DNA from: an uncultured Hungatella sp.
GTDB taxonomy: Bacteria > Bacillota > Clostridia > Lachnospirales > Lachnospiraceae
Assembly: GCA_910586845.1 (NCBI GenBank)
Contig: CAJUJV010000041.1
Location: forward strand, 30,366-36,197
Direction of reading: 5' to 3'
DNA length: 5,832 nucleotides
Shown here: positions 1-5,639 of the stretch, piece after piece
Position numbering within the stretch: the stretch's first letter is position 1
Layout: the number at the start of each line of letters is the position of its first letter
Translations under genes and position numbers: made by a program
Notes under the pieces: generated by a model
What the model was told of the DNA's origin: nothing
What the model saw: only the letters and a program-made list of their open reading frames with translations
The model's database searches: none

Positions 1-27
1 TGTCCTGAGGGGACAGGAGGAATAACT
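1..27 (+). promoter_or_regulatory. Leader end and ribosome binding site of the transporter gene, with a possible SD-occluding hairpin
   Basis: A strong Shine-Dalgarno sequence, AGGAGG (15-20), lies 7 nt before the ATG at 28 and fixes that start. Two mutually exclusive small hairpins can be drawn. TGTCC (1-5) pairs with GGACA (11-15), and TCCTG (3-7) pairs with CAGGA (14-18); the second covers part of the ribosome site. The sequence GGGGACAGGAGG (9-20) contains ACAGGA, the core of the CsrA binding consensus, and resembles elements in both flagellin leaders further on. The promoter must lie upstream of the window. The SD is certain; any regulatory role for the hairpins is inference. Confidence 0.6.
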
Positions 28-1569
28 ATGTCTAAAAGCACAGAAACTCCCGGGAAATCTTCGGGAATACTGGAGTGGATCGAACGCATCGGCAATAAGC
101 TTCCGGATCCGGTGCTGCTGTTTGTAATATTTGCCGCTGTCATCATCGTCATATCCTGGGCAGGCGCCATGCTGGGCTGGAGTGCGGTGAATCCGGGCGA
201 CGGCAGTGTGGTAACTGTTTTCAGCCTCATCAGCAGGCAGGGAATTGTAAAGATATTTACGGAATTTTCTTCCAATATCAAAAGCTTTTCTGCCCTGACG
301 GACCAGATGGTGGTCCTGCTGGGACTGGCGCTGCTGGAGGGGACAGGTCTGGCGGGCGCTCTCATGAGACGTTTTTTTGTAAAGATGCCGCCCAAATACG
401 TGACCCTGGCTCTGGTATTTCTTGCAGTCAGTTCATCGGTGGCTTCTGATGCCGGTTTTATGCTCCTGCCGCCTCTGGCCGCCATCCTGTTTCTGGCCAC
501 AGGCAGGAACCCTGTCGCCGGTATCATCGCGGCCTACGGCTCCGTGGCAGCAGGTTTTGCCTCCAGTTTCTTTATCAGCATCGTGGAGGTAGTAGGTATG
601 GGTTATACTCAGCAGGCGGCTCAGATCATCAACCCTGATGTCGTGGTGCCTGTGACCAGCAATTACTATTTTACCTTTGTATGCGCCATACTGCTTCCTC
701 TGACAGCGTTTTTTGTGACCATGAAGATCGTGGAACCCAGGCTGGGCAAGTATGAGCCGGAAGGCGCCGCCCTGCAGCTGGCCTCCGAATCCATAGAGGT
801 GACGGAGCCGGAGAAAAAAGGACTGCGGATGGCAGGAGCAGCGGTGATCGTCTATGTTCTGGTGATCGCTGTCATGACTCTTCCATCCGGGGCGGTTCTG
901 CGCAATCCCGACGACGGAGGTCTCATGAGTTCGCCGTTTATGAGCAGTATCATATTGATCGTGGCCGGATTTTTCTTCTTTCCGGGACTTGCCTTCGGTT
1001 ACGGCAGCGGTACTGTCAAAAATCACAAGGATGTGGTGAAGTGTCTGACCAATTCCTATGCGTCTCTGGCCGGATATATCCTGGTGGCCATCTGTGCCGG
1101 GCAGCTGATCAAATACTTTGAGTGGTCTAATCTGGGAATCATTTTCGCGGTAAACGGAGCGGAATTTCTGAAAAACAGCGGCGTTCCTACTTTTATATTG
1201 TTGCTGCTCACCGTACTGTTTACCATGGTGCTGAATTTTCTCATGCCCAGCCATGCAGGCAAGCTGGCGTTTATCGGTCCCATCCTGGTCCCGCTGTTCA
1301 TGATGCTGGGAGTAAGCCCTGCAGCCACATATCTGGCATACCGTATCGGAGATTCGGTCTCCAATGCCATAACACCTATGATGGCATATTTTGTACTGAC
1401 CATCGGTTATGTGCAGAAATATAAAAAGGATGCAGGAATGGGTACTCTGATCGCTAATCTGCTTCCCTATTCTATAAGCTTTGCCATTGTCTACATCGGT
1501 TTGATGGCGGTGTTTTACTTCTTCCGCCTGCCCATCGGGCCGGGAAGTACGTTCCAGTATATGATGTAG
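28..1569 (+). CDS. AbgT-family transporter (p-aminobenzoyl-glutamate transporter family)
   Basis: Polytopic inner-membrane protein of 513 residues, the usual size for the AbgT family, whose members move p-aminobenzoyl-glutamate or, in some bacteria, export sulfonamides. Family landmarks are the N-terminal NKLPDPVLLF (23-32), a long run of hydrophobic helices, the SSSVASDAGF segment with Asp141, TSNYYF (210-215), and the C-terminal block GVSPAATYLAYRIGDSVSNA (428-447), then ITPMMAYF. Pro431, Arg439, Asp442 and Pro450 sit at the spacing of functional residues known from MtrF. In contrast, the motif usually written SAKW reads AGKL here (410-413), so the functional Ser and Trp positions hold Ala and Leu. 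The soluble linker at about 232-265 is charged and precedes the next helices. It heads an operon with an M20 hydrolase 16 nt downstream, echoing E. coli abgAB-abgT, where the hydrolase cleaves the imported compound. Family assignment is firm; the substrate is not predictable and may not be p-aminobenzoyl-glutamate. Confidence 0.93.
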   Translation: MSKSTETPGKSSGILEWIERIGNKLPDPVLLFVIFAAVIIVISWAGAMLGWSAVNPGDGSVVTVFSLISRQGIVKIFTEFSSNIKSFSALTDQMVVLLGLALLEGTGLAGALMRRFFVKMPPKYVTLALVFLAVSSSVASDAGFMLLPPLAAILFLATGRNPVAGIIAAYGSVAAGFASSFFISIVEVVGMGYTQQAAQIINPDVVVPVTSNYYFTFVCAILLPLTAFFVTMKIVEPRLGKYEPEGAALQLASESIEVTEPEKKGLRMAGAAVIVYVLVIAVMTLPSGAVLRNPDDGGLMSSPFMSSIILIVAGFFFFPGLAFGYGSGTVKNHKDVVKCLTNSYASLAGYILVAICAGQLIKYFEWSNLGIIFAVNGAEFLKNSGVPTFILLLLTVLFTMVLNFLMPSHAGKLAFIGPILVPLFMMLGVSPAATYLAYRIGDSVSNAITPMMAYFVLTIGYVQKYKKDAGMGTLIANLLPYSISFAIVYIGLMAVFYFFRLPIGPGSTFQYMM

Positions 1570-1585
1570 GAAAGGAAGGGAGCTT

Positions 1586-2818
1586 ATGGGAAAGACATTG
1601 GAGCAGGTATTTGACGGCGAAGAGCTGCTGAAGATCACGAAAGACCTGGTTGCTATAGACAGTTCGACCACGTGTCCTGCCAGGGAGCGCAATGTGGCAG
1701 AGTATCTTCTGGAGCTGTTTAAAAAAGAAGGGATCCGTGCATGGGTTCAGGAGGTCAAAGACGGCAGAGGAAATGTGATAGCCGTATTAAAGGGAGACGG
1801 CAGGGGAAAGAGCCTGATGCTTAACGGACATATGGATACGGTTCCTGTGACCGGCATGGAGGATCCCTTTAGAGGAAAGACGGAAGACGGCTGGCTGTGG
1901 GGACGGGGAACCGCAGACATGAAAGGCGGCCTTGCTGCCATGGCCTACGCCCTGATCCTGCTGAAACGCATGGAGGTGGTGCTTCACGGGGATCTGGTAT
2001 TTGCGGGAGTCATAGAGGAAGAGGCGGCCACAAGCGCAGGATCCCGCCATATAGCGGCCCACGGTCCTATAACAGATTATGCCATCGTGGGAGAGCCTAC
2101 GGACCTTTATCCGGTGACGGCCCACAAGGGGATCGACTATTTTGAGGTGAGATTTCAGGGAAAGGCGGCTCATTCCAGCCAGCCGGACAACGGTGTGAAC
2201 GCCGTCTATGGCGCTGCAGAGTACATAAGGCTGGTCAGAGAAGAACTGGCCGCAGAGTATAAGAAGCGAAGGCATCCTCTCACGGGAGCACCTACGGTGA
2301 ATGCAGGGCTCATCCGGGGATCTGCAGGGGCCAATGAGAAATTCCTGAAAGGGGAGGCGGATACATTTGCAGGCATCGTCCCTGATCAGTGTACGGTTTG
2401 GCTGGATATCCGGTGGACACCCTGTGAGACCGTAGAGGGGATCCTGAAAGAACTGCGGGAGCTGGCGGAGCGGACAAAGCAGAAGATCCCCGGGCTTCAG
2501 GTGGAAGTCCACTATATGGATCTGCCCCGTCCGGCCATGGAGATCGGGGAAAATGAGGAACTGACGGAAGCCGTCCGGGAGCAGGTGGCCAGGTATGACC
2601 CGGAGAGAGCGGTCCTTACAGGAGTGTCCTATTTTGCAGATTCCGGGATCCTGAAAGGTATCGGAGGAATCCCTTCCATGATCCTGGGACCGGGGGATAT
2701 CGCTGTGGCTCACGGCATGGATGAGAGGATCGAGATCAGCCAGATCTGCGGAGCCGCCCGGATCTATGCGGGGACGGCGCTGGCAGTGTGCGGGAAGCAG
2801 AAAGAAGGGATAATGTGA
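1586..2818 (+). CDS. M20-family zinc amidohydrolase/peptidase (ArgE/DapE/CPG2-like)
   Basis: Cytoplasmic metallohydrolase of 410 residues expected to cleave an amide bond in an N-acyl amino acid, dipeptide or similar compound. The di-zinc catalytic set is complete by comparison with DapE: His82 and Asp84 in GHMDTVP, Asp111 in GRGTADMKGG, Glu145 (base) and Glu146 (ligand) in IEEEAATSAG, Glu170 in VGEPTDL, and His376 in VAHGMDE. Residues from about 180 to 290 form the inserted dimerisation domain, with its conserved His196 in GKAAHSSQPDNGVNA. The start is supported by a purine-rich ribosome site, AAGGAAGG (1572-1579), 6 nt upstream. It follows the transporter by 16 nt, and its stop overlaps the next gene's GTG start, so it is co-transcribed with both. 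No signal peptide is seen. Within M20 it looks closer to the ArgE/DapE/CPG2 group than to the AbgA/AbgB group. Exact substrate unknown: deacylase, carboxypeptidase and dipeptidase are all possible. Confidence 0.92.
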   Translation: MGKTLEQVFDGEELLKITKDLVAIDSSTTCPARERNVAEYLLELFKKEGIRAWVQEVKDGRGNVIAVLKGDGRGKSLMLNGHMDTVPVTGMEDPFRGKTEDGWLWGRGTADMKGGLAAMAYALILLKRMEVVLHGDLVFAGVIEEEAATSAGSRHIAAHGPITDYAIVGEPTDLYPVTAHKGIDYFEVRFQGKAAHSSQPDNGVNAVYGAAEYIRLVREELAAEYKKRRHPLTGAPTVNAGLIRGSAGANEKFLKGEADTFAGIVPDQCTVWLDIRWTPCETVEGILKELRELAERTKQKIPGLQVEVHYMDLPRPAMEIGENEELTEAVREQVARYDPERAVLTGVSYFADSGILKGIGGIPSMILGPGDIAVAHGMDERIEISQICGAARIYAGTALAVCGKQKEGIM

Positions 2819-3273
2819 AAACAGAAGAAAAATTAAGACAGATGGGCCTGGAACTGCCCGAAGCGCCCCGTCCGGGCGGAGTCTATACGCCTTACAGGCA
2901 GGTGGGCGATCTGATCTATGTTTCCGGACAGACTCCGACCGTAAACGGAGTCCATCAGGTGGTTGGAACAATAGGAGACGACCTGACCGTAGAGGACGGC
3001 AGGAGAGCCGCCAGGATCTGTGCTCTCAATGTGCTGTCCATATTGAAAAGCAGCCTGGGTGATCTGGATCGGATCAAACAGTTTATTCAGGTCATAGGCT
3101 ATGTGAGAAGCGCCCCCGGATTCGGCGGTCAGCCCATGGTGATCAACGGCGCCTCGGAGCTGTTCAGAGAACTGTACGGGGAGGCGGGTCTGGCTACCCG
3201 GCTGGCCATCGGCACCAACGAGATTCCGGGCGGTGCGGCGGTGGAGATCCTGGCAGTGGTCCAGGCAGATTAA
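2815..3273 (+). CDS. RidA (YjgF/YER057c/UK114) family protein, probable enamine/imine deaminase
   Basis: Small protein of 152 residues resembling the RidA subfamily sometimes labelled YjgF_endoribonuclease-like (PF14588 type). It shows the N-terminal MGLELPEAPRPGGVYTPYRQ, VGDLIYVSGQTP, GDDLTVEDGRRAARICALN, then GDLDRIKQF, SAPGFGGQP and TRLAIGTNEIPGGAAVEILAVV. Arg129 matches catalytic Arg105 of E. coli RidA, and Glu144, 15 residues later, matches Glu120. RidA proteins release ammonia from reactive enamine/imine intermediates. The GTG at 2815 is chosen over an in-frame ATG at 2788: AAGAAGGGA (2802-2810) sits 4 nt before GTG, the protein then starts KTEEKLRQMGL as family members do, and the GTGA overlap with the M20 stop suggests translational coupling. 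The ATG would add nine unusual charged residues and has no clear ribosome site. Link to a transporter and amidohydrolase suggests it handles a product of that hydrolysis (inference). Confidence 0.9.
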   Translation: MKTEEKLRQMGLELPEAPRPGGVYTPYRQVGDLIYVSGQTPTVNGVHQVVGTIGDDLTVEDGRRAARICALNVLSILKSSLGDLDRIKQFIQVIGYVRSAPGFGGQPMVINGASELFRELYGEAGLATRLAIGTNEIPGGAAVEILAVVQAD

Positions 3274-3279
3274 AAGGCC

Positions 3280-3303
3280 TCTTTCCGTGCCTGTTCGGAA
3301 AGA
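3280..3303 (+). other. Hairpin just after the RidA gene
   Basis: Perfect 8-bp inverted repeat: TCTTTCCG (3280-3287) and CGGAAAGA (3296-3303), with an 8-nt loop. It is not followed by a T-run on the + strand, so it is not a standard intrinsic terminator for this operon. Read on the - strand it is followed by TTTT, but no - strand gene is present. It may stabilise the mRNA 3' end or be chance. The rest of 3304-3380 shows nothing recognisable. Confidence 0.4.
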
Positions 3304-3380
3304 AGAAAGGGAGAAGAATAAGGCCGATCGGATTTTGAGAAGTATTGAGATATTGATATGGCTGTCTGGCCGGATCAGAT

Positions 3381-3435
3381 AAAAGGTGCAGAGTCTTTGA
3401 CGGATGATCAAAGGAGAGTCTGCACCTTTTCTTTC
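3381..3435 (+). terminator. Intrinsic terminator of the transporter-M20-RidA operon
   Basis: AAAAGGTGCAGA (3381-3392) is the exact reverse complement of TCTGCACCTTTT (3419-3430), a 12-bp stem. Inside it a second perfect stem, CTTTGA (3395-3400) with TCAAAG (3408-3413), caps the structure with a 7-nt loop. The T-rich end of the stem runs into CTTTC. The flanking A- and T-runs could also allow weak function in the opposite direction. It separates the metabolic operon from the flagellin region. Confidence 0.85.
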
Positions 3436-3460
3436 TCTTGCAAAAAAAATTCTTATTCTC

Positions 3461-3487
3461 TTATGTCACCCAAAAACCTGCCGATAT
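3461..3487 (+). promoter_or_regulatory. Probable sigma-28 (sigma-D) type promoter of the first flagellin
   Basis: GCCGATAT (3480-3487) is a full match to the sigma-D -10 core CCGATAT. At the expected distance, the -35 region reads TTATGTCA (3461-3468), 11 nt upstream, only a half match to TAAAGTTT. An A/T-rich tract (3442-3460) precedes it, as at many flagellin promoters. Transcription would begin near 3495 and give a leader of roughly 145 nt. The good -10 plus weak -35 suggests lower strength than the second flagellin's promoter. Confidence 0.55.
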
Positions 3488-3576
3488 ATTAATCAGAAGG
3501 CAAGTAGAAAGAAAAGCAGCGCCGAGATTTCCCGATCATGACTGGATTCGTCTTTGGGAGACGGACAGCTTCAAAG

Positions 3577-3592
3577 TCTGGGGGACAGAGAG
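3577..3592 (+). promoter_or_regulatory. Leader element of the first flagellin mRNA, possible CsrA-type site
   Basis: TCTG (3577-3580) can pair with CAGA (3586-3589), exposing GGGGA in a 5-nt loop. The sequence GGGGGACAGAGAG (3580-3592) differs by one base from GGGGGACAGGGAG in the leader of the second flagellin, and lies at a similar distance from its start codon (47 versus 41 nt). A GGA in a small loop is the hallmark of CsrA targets. No other clear element was found in the leader (3495-3639), apart from the ribosome site GGAAGGTGG (3623-3631), 8 nt before the ATG at 3640. Confidence 0.35.
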
Positions 3593-3639
3593 CGGAAATC
3601 TTTTCACGCTGCGGCGTAACATGGAAGGTGGTTGCGGAT

Positions 3640-4512
3640 ATGATAATACAGCATAACATAGCAGGCATGAATTCTTCCCGTAATAAGGGAATTACAGAAG
3701 GCAAGATGAAGAAGTCTCTGGAGAAGCTTTCTTCTGGTTACCGCATTAACCGCGCAGGAGACGATGCGGCAGGATTGGCTATCTCGGAGCTGATGAGAAA
3801 CCAGATCAGAGGTCTGAATCAGGCTATGAAGAATACAAACGACGGTATCGGCCTGACACAGACAGGAGACGGAGCGCTGGCAGAAGTCCATGCCATGCTG
3901 GAGAGGATGAAGACTCTGGCGATTCAGTCGGCTAACGGCACTTATAACTCTGTGGCCAGAGGGAATCTGGATGATGAGCGTGCCCAGCTTTTAGATGAGA
4001 TTGACAGAATAGGCACGACTACGAACTTTGATGAGATTCCTCTGTTCGATGGCAGCGATCCGGATGAGACATGGCCGGGAGGAATGGCAGCTTTTGCTCC
4101 ACCGGAGAAGTCTTTGGAAGGAGATATTACACTTCAGATCGGTCACAGCAAAGAGGAAACCATGGATGTGCCCCGTTACTATATGAGTAGGAAGGGGCTG
4201 GCGCTGGGAGATGTGGATATTTCAGAATTAAAAGAAGCCCAAAAGGCAGTAGGCTTGATTGATGATGCCATCGAGATGGTGGCGGATATCCGTGCAGGAT
4301 TCGGAGCTTCTCAGAACCATCTGGAGCATACCTATCAGAATCTGAGTGTTACTACCGAGAATATGACCAGTGCAGAGAGCCGTATCCGCGATACCGATAT
4401 GGCCGATGAGATTACCAGTTTCACCAGAGACAACATTATGTATCAGGCCGGCAACTCCATGTGTGCTCAGGCCAATTCCCTTCCTCAGATGGTTATGAAT
4501 CTGCTCAGATAA
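3640..4512 (+). CDS. Flagellin, divergent first copy
   Basis: Filament subunit of 290 residues, exported by the flagellar type III apparatus. It has the N-terminal D0/D1 helices (MIIQHNIAGMNS..., LSSGYRINRAGDDAAGLAIS at 30-49, QSANGTYN at 96-103), a short variable centre (about 135-195) and the C-terminal D1/D0 block (ESRIRDTDMADEI, ending NLLR). There are no D2/D3 domains, typical of small clostridial flagellins. The ATG at 3640 is chosen because flagellins start this way and it has a ribosome site; an in-frame ATG at 3538 would add 34 non-flagellin residues. By hand count it is about 70% identical to the second flagellin over the first 130 residues and 58% over the last 90. Oddities: 17 Met (second copy has 8), Trp145, Cys275, and polar or Gly replacements in helix positions (TQTGDGAL where the other has IQTAEGAL). 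Asn codons are mixed (10 AAC, 9 AAT), unlike its neighbour. Probably a minor or specialised filament protein; a decaying paralogue is possible. Confidence 0.93.
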   Translation: MIIQHNIAGMNSSRNKGITEGKMKKSLEKLSSGYRINRAGDDAAGLAISELMRNQIRGLNQAMKNTNDGIGLTQTGDGALAEVHAMLERMKTLAIQSANGTYNSVARGNLDDERAQLLDEIDRIGTTTNFDEIPLFDGSDPDETWPGGMAAFAPPEKSLEGDITLQIGHSKEETMDVPRYYMSRKGLALGDVDISELKEAQKAVGLIDDAIEMVADIRAGFGASQNHLEHTYQNLSVTTENMTSAESRIRDTDMADEITSFTRDNIMYQAGNSMCAQANSLPQMVMNLLR

Positions 4513-4530
4513 CCTGATGGAAGGATCAGG
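4513..4530 (+). other. Small hairpin directly after the first flagellin stop codon
   Basis: CCTGAT (4513-4518) and ATCAGG (4525-4530) form a perfect 6-bp stem with loop GGAAGG, starting at the base after the stop codon. No T-run follows, so termination is doubtful; some read-through into the second flagellin is likely. It may protect the transcript's 3' end. Confidence 0.35.
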
Positions 4531-4559
4531 GAATATCCGGAAAATTTTAGAAAAACCTC

Positions 4560-4586
4560 TTAAGTTTTACCGGAATCTGACGATAA
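4560..4586 (+). promoter_or_regulatory. Sigma-28 (sigma-D) promoter of the second flagellin
   Basis: TTAAGTTT (4560-4567), an 11-nt spacer and GACGATAA (4579-4586) match the flagellar consensus TAAAGTTT-N11-GCCGATAA with one mismatch in each half and exact spacing. The tract AAAATTTTAGAAAAA (4541-4555) just upstream is a plausible UP element, a feature also known for Bacillus hag. Transcription from near 4593 would leave a leader of about 120 nt. This places the gene among the late flagellar class genes. Confidence 0.8.
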
Positions 4587-4623
4587 TAGAGAATGTAAGG
4601 TAAGTTAATATAGACTTTACAGA

Positions 4624-4654
4624 CTTTTCCGAGGTAGGGCCCTCTTCGGGAAAG
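4624..4654 (+). promoter_or_regulatory. Upstream stem-loop in the second flagellin leader
   Basis: CTTTTCCGA (4624-4632) pairs with TCGGGAAAG (4646-4654) over 9 bp with one G-U pair. The enclosed segment contains the palindrome AGGGCCCT, allowing an alternative shorter hairpin, GAGG (4631-4634) with CCTC (4641-4644). It stands immediately 5' of the GGA-loop hairpin, so the leader appears tightly folded before the ribosome site. Function is inferred only: mRNA stability or translational control. Confidence 0.45.
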
Positions 4655-4656
4655 GA

Positions 4657-4679
4657 CCGGGGGACAGGGAGGTTCCCGG
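4657..4679 (+). promoter_or_regulatory. GGA-loop hairpin in the second flagellin leader, candidate CsrA site
   Basis: CCGGGGG (4657-4663) pairs with TTCCCGG (4673-4679): five Watson-Crick pairs and two G-U pairs. The 9-nt loop is ACAGGGAGG, with GGA at 4668-4670. CsrA proteins bind ACARGGA-like sequence with GGA in a hairpin loop, and in Bacillus subtilis CsrA represses hag through one such site and a second over the ribosome site. Here the ribosome site AGGAGG (4699-4704), 8 nt before the ATG, also contains GGA. The architecture fits CsrA/FliW control, but neither protein is encoded in the window. Confidence 0.5.
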
Positions 4680-4712
4680 GGAGAAATGCAATAAATTCAG
4701 GAGGAAAATTAT

Positions 4713-5570
4713 ATGATCATTCAACACAACATAGCGGCAATCAACTCTTATAGAAACTTAGGCGTAAACCAGAGCGGTCTGAACAAGAACCTGGAGAAAC
4801 TGTCCTCCGGTTACAGAATCAACCGTGCAGGCGACGACGCAGCCGGCCTTGCAATTTCCGAGTCCATGAGATCTCAGATCAATGGTCTGAACCAGGCTAC
4901 CAAGAACGCACAGGATGCCGTAGGTCTGATCCAGACGGCAGAAGGTGCTCTGACCGAGGTTCACTCCATGTTACAGCGTCTTACCACACTGGCTTCTCAG
5001 TCTGCTAACGGTACTTACAATACTGTAGCAAGAGGCAACCTGCAGCAGGAGGTTGAACAGCTTCTGAAAGAGATCGACCGTATCGCTAACAACACAGACT
5101 TTAACGGTATTAAACCTTTGGCTGGTCCTAATAGTAATCCTGCTGGTCCGATGACTTTCCAGATTGGCCCGAGCCAGAATGAGAAAGTAAAACTGGATAA
5201 TAAGGCAATGACTGTTAGCCAGCTCGGTACAAAAGCAGAATATGGCGGCAAAGCTCTTAAGACCATCAAAGTAGATGGTAAGACTGTAGACAATGGTAAT
5301 GCAGCAATCAGTGTAATCAATAATGTAATCAATGAAGTATCTTCCTACCGTGCTACCCTCGGTGCTATGCAGAACCGTCTGGAGCATACCATCAACAACC
5401 TGAAGGTTACTTCCGAGAACATCACTGCTGCTGAGAGCCGTATCCGTGATACCGATATGGCAGACGAGATCACTGCATTCACGAAGAACAACATTCTTCT
5501 GCAGGCTTCTCAGTCCATGCTGGCACAGTCCAACTCTGTACCTCAGAGCATCCTGAGCCTGCTGTCCTAA
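4713..5570 (+). CDS. fliC: Flagellin, probable major filament subunit
   Basis: Filament protein of 285 residues with canonical D0/D1 ends and no D2/D3 domains. N-terminal marks are MIIQHNIAAINSYRNLGVNQ, LSSGYRINRAGDDAAGLAIS (30-49), NAQDAVGLIQTAEGAL (65-80) and QSANGTYN (96-103). The C-terminal part has YRATLGAMQNRLEHTINNL (212-230) and SRIRDTDMADEI, ending LSLLS. The centre (about 134-208) is variable and surface-exposed in the filament. No Cys or Trp. It has a near-consensus sigma-28 promoter, a GGA-loop leader, a strong ribosome site and tandem terminators, all suggesting high, growth-phase-regulated expression. The conserved ends use AAC for 21 of 23 Asn codons, whereas the centre uses AAT for 9 of 9, suggesting the centre has a different history. 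It is a paralogue of the flagellin ending 200 nt upstream and probably the dominant copy. The symbol follows common clostridial usage (hag is the Bacillus name). Confidence 0.96.
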   Translation: MIIQHNIAAINSYRNLGVNQSGLNKNLEKLSSGYRINRAGDDAAGLAISESMRSQINGLNQATKNAQDAVGLIQTAEGALTEVHSMLQRLTTLASQSANGTYNTVARGNLQQEVEQLLKEIDRIANNTDFNGIKPLAGPNSNPAGPMTFQIGPSQNEKVKLDNKAMTVSQLGTKAEYGGKALKTIKVDGKTVDNGNAAISVINNVINEVSSYRATLGAMQNRLEHTINNLKVTSENITAAESRIRDTDMADEITAFTKNNILLQASQSMLAQSNSVPQSILSLLS

Positions 5571-5595
5571 TTCCTCAGATTAGGAAGTCTATTTC

Positions 5596-5620
5596 AGGCC
5601 CGGCTTCGGTCGGGCCTTTG
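5596..5620 (+). terminator. Intrinsic terminator of the second flagellin gene
   Basis: AGGCCCGGC (5596-5604) pairs with GTCGGGCCT (5609-5617), 9 bp including one G-U, closed by the very stable C(TTCG)G tetraloop. It begins 25 nt after the flagellin stop codon. The T-run is short (TTTG), so efficiency relies on the GC-rich stem. Confidence 0.75.
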
Positions 5621-5639
5621 CAACACAAGGGCCTGTATG

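Noticed and set aside
433..1692. Long open frame on the - strand (419 codons) opposite the transporter gene
   Set aside because: Its translation is rich in His, Gln, Arg and Ser with no recognisable domain, and it lies opposite an unmistakable AbgT gene; it is a by-product of that gene's codon use.
2788..2814. Upstream in-frame ATG for the RidA gene
   Set aside because: No clear ribosome site and it adds nine charged residues not typical of the family; GTG at 2815 has a good ribosome site and a GTGA overlap.
1787..2971. Long open frame on the - strand (394 codons) opposite the M20 and RidA genes
   Set aside because: No domain, Pro/His/Arg-rich composition, and it covers two well-supported genes on the + strand.
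3358..3492. Small 44-codon frame starting at ATG 3358
   Set aside because: It runs through the operon terminator and the flagellar -10 element and has no convincing ribosome site.
3538..3639. Upstream in-frame ATG extending the first flagellin by 34 residues
   Set aside because: Flagellins begin at the MIIQHNI segment; the extension has no flagellin similarity and holds the leader element instead.
3438..3656. 72-codon open frame before the first flagellin
   Set aside because: Non-ATG start, no ribosome site, overlaps the promoter and flagellin start, no recognisable domain.
3640..5570. The pair of similar flagellin genes considered as an invertible or phase-variation switch
   Set aside because: Both genes are in the same orientation, each has its own promoter, and no flanking inverted repeats or recombinase gene were found.
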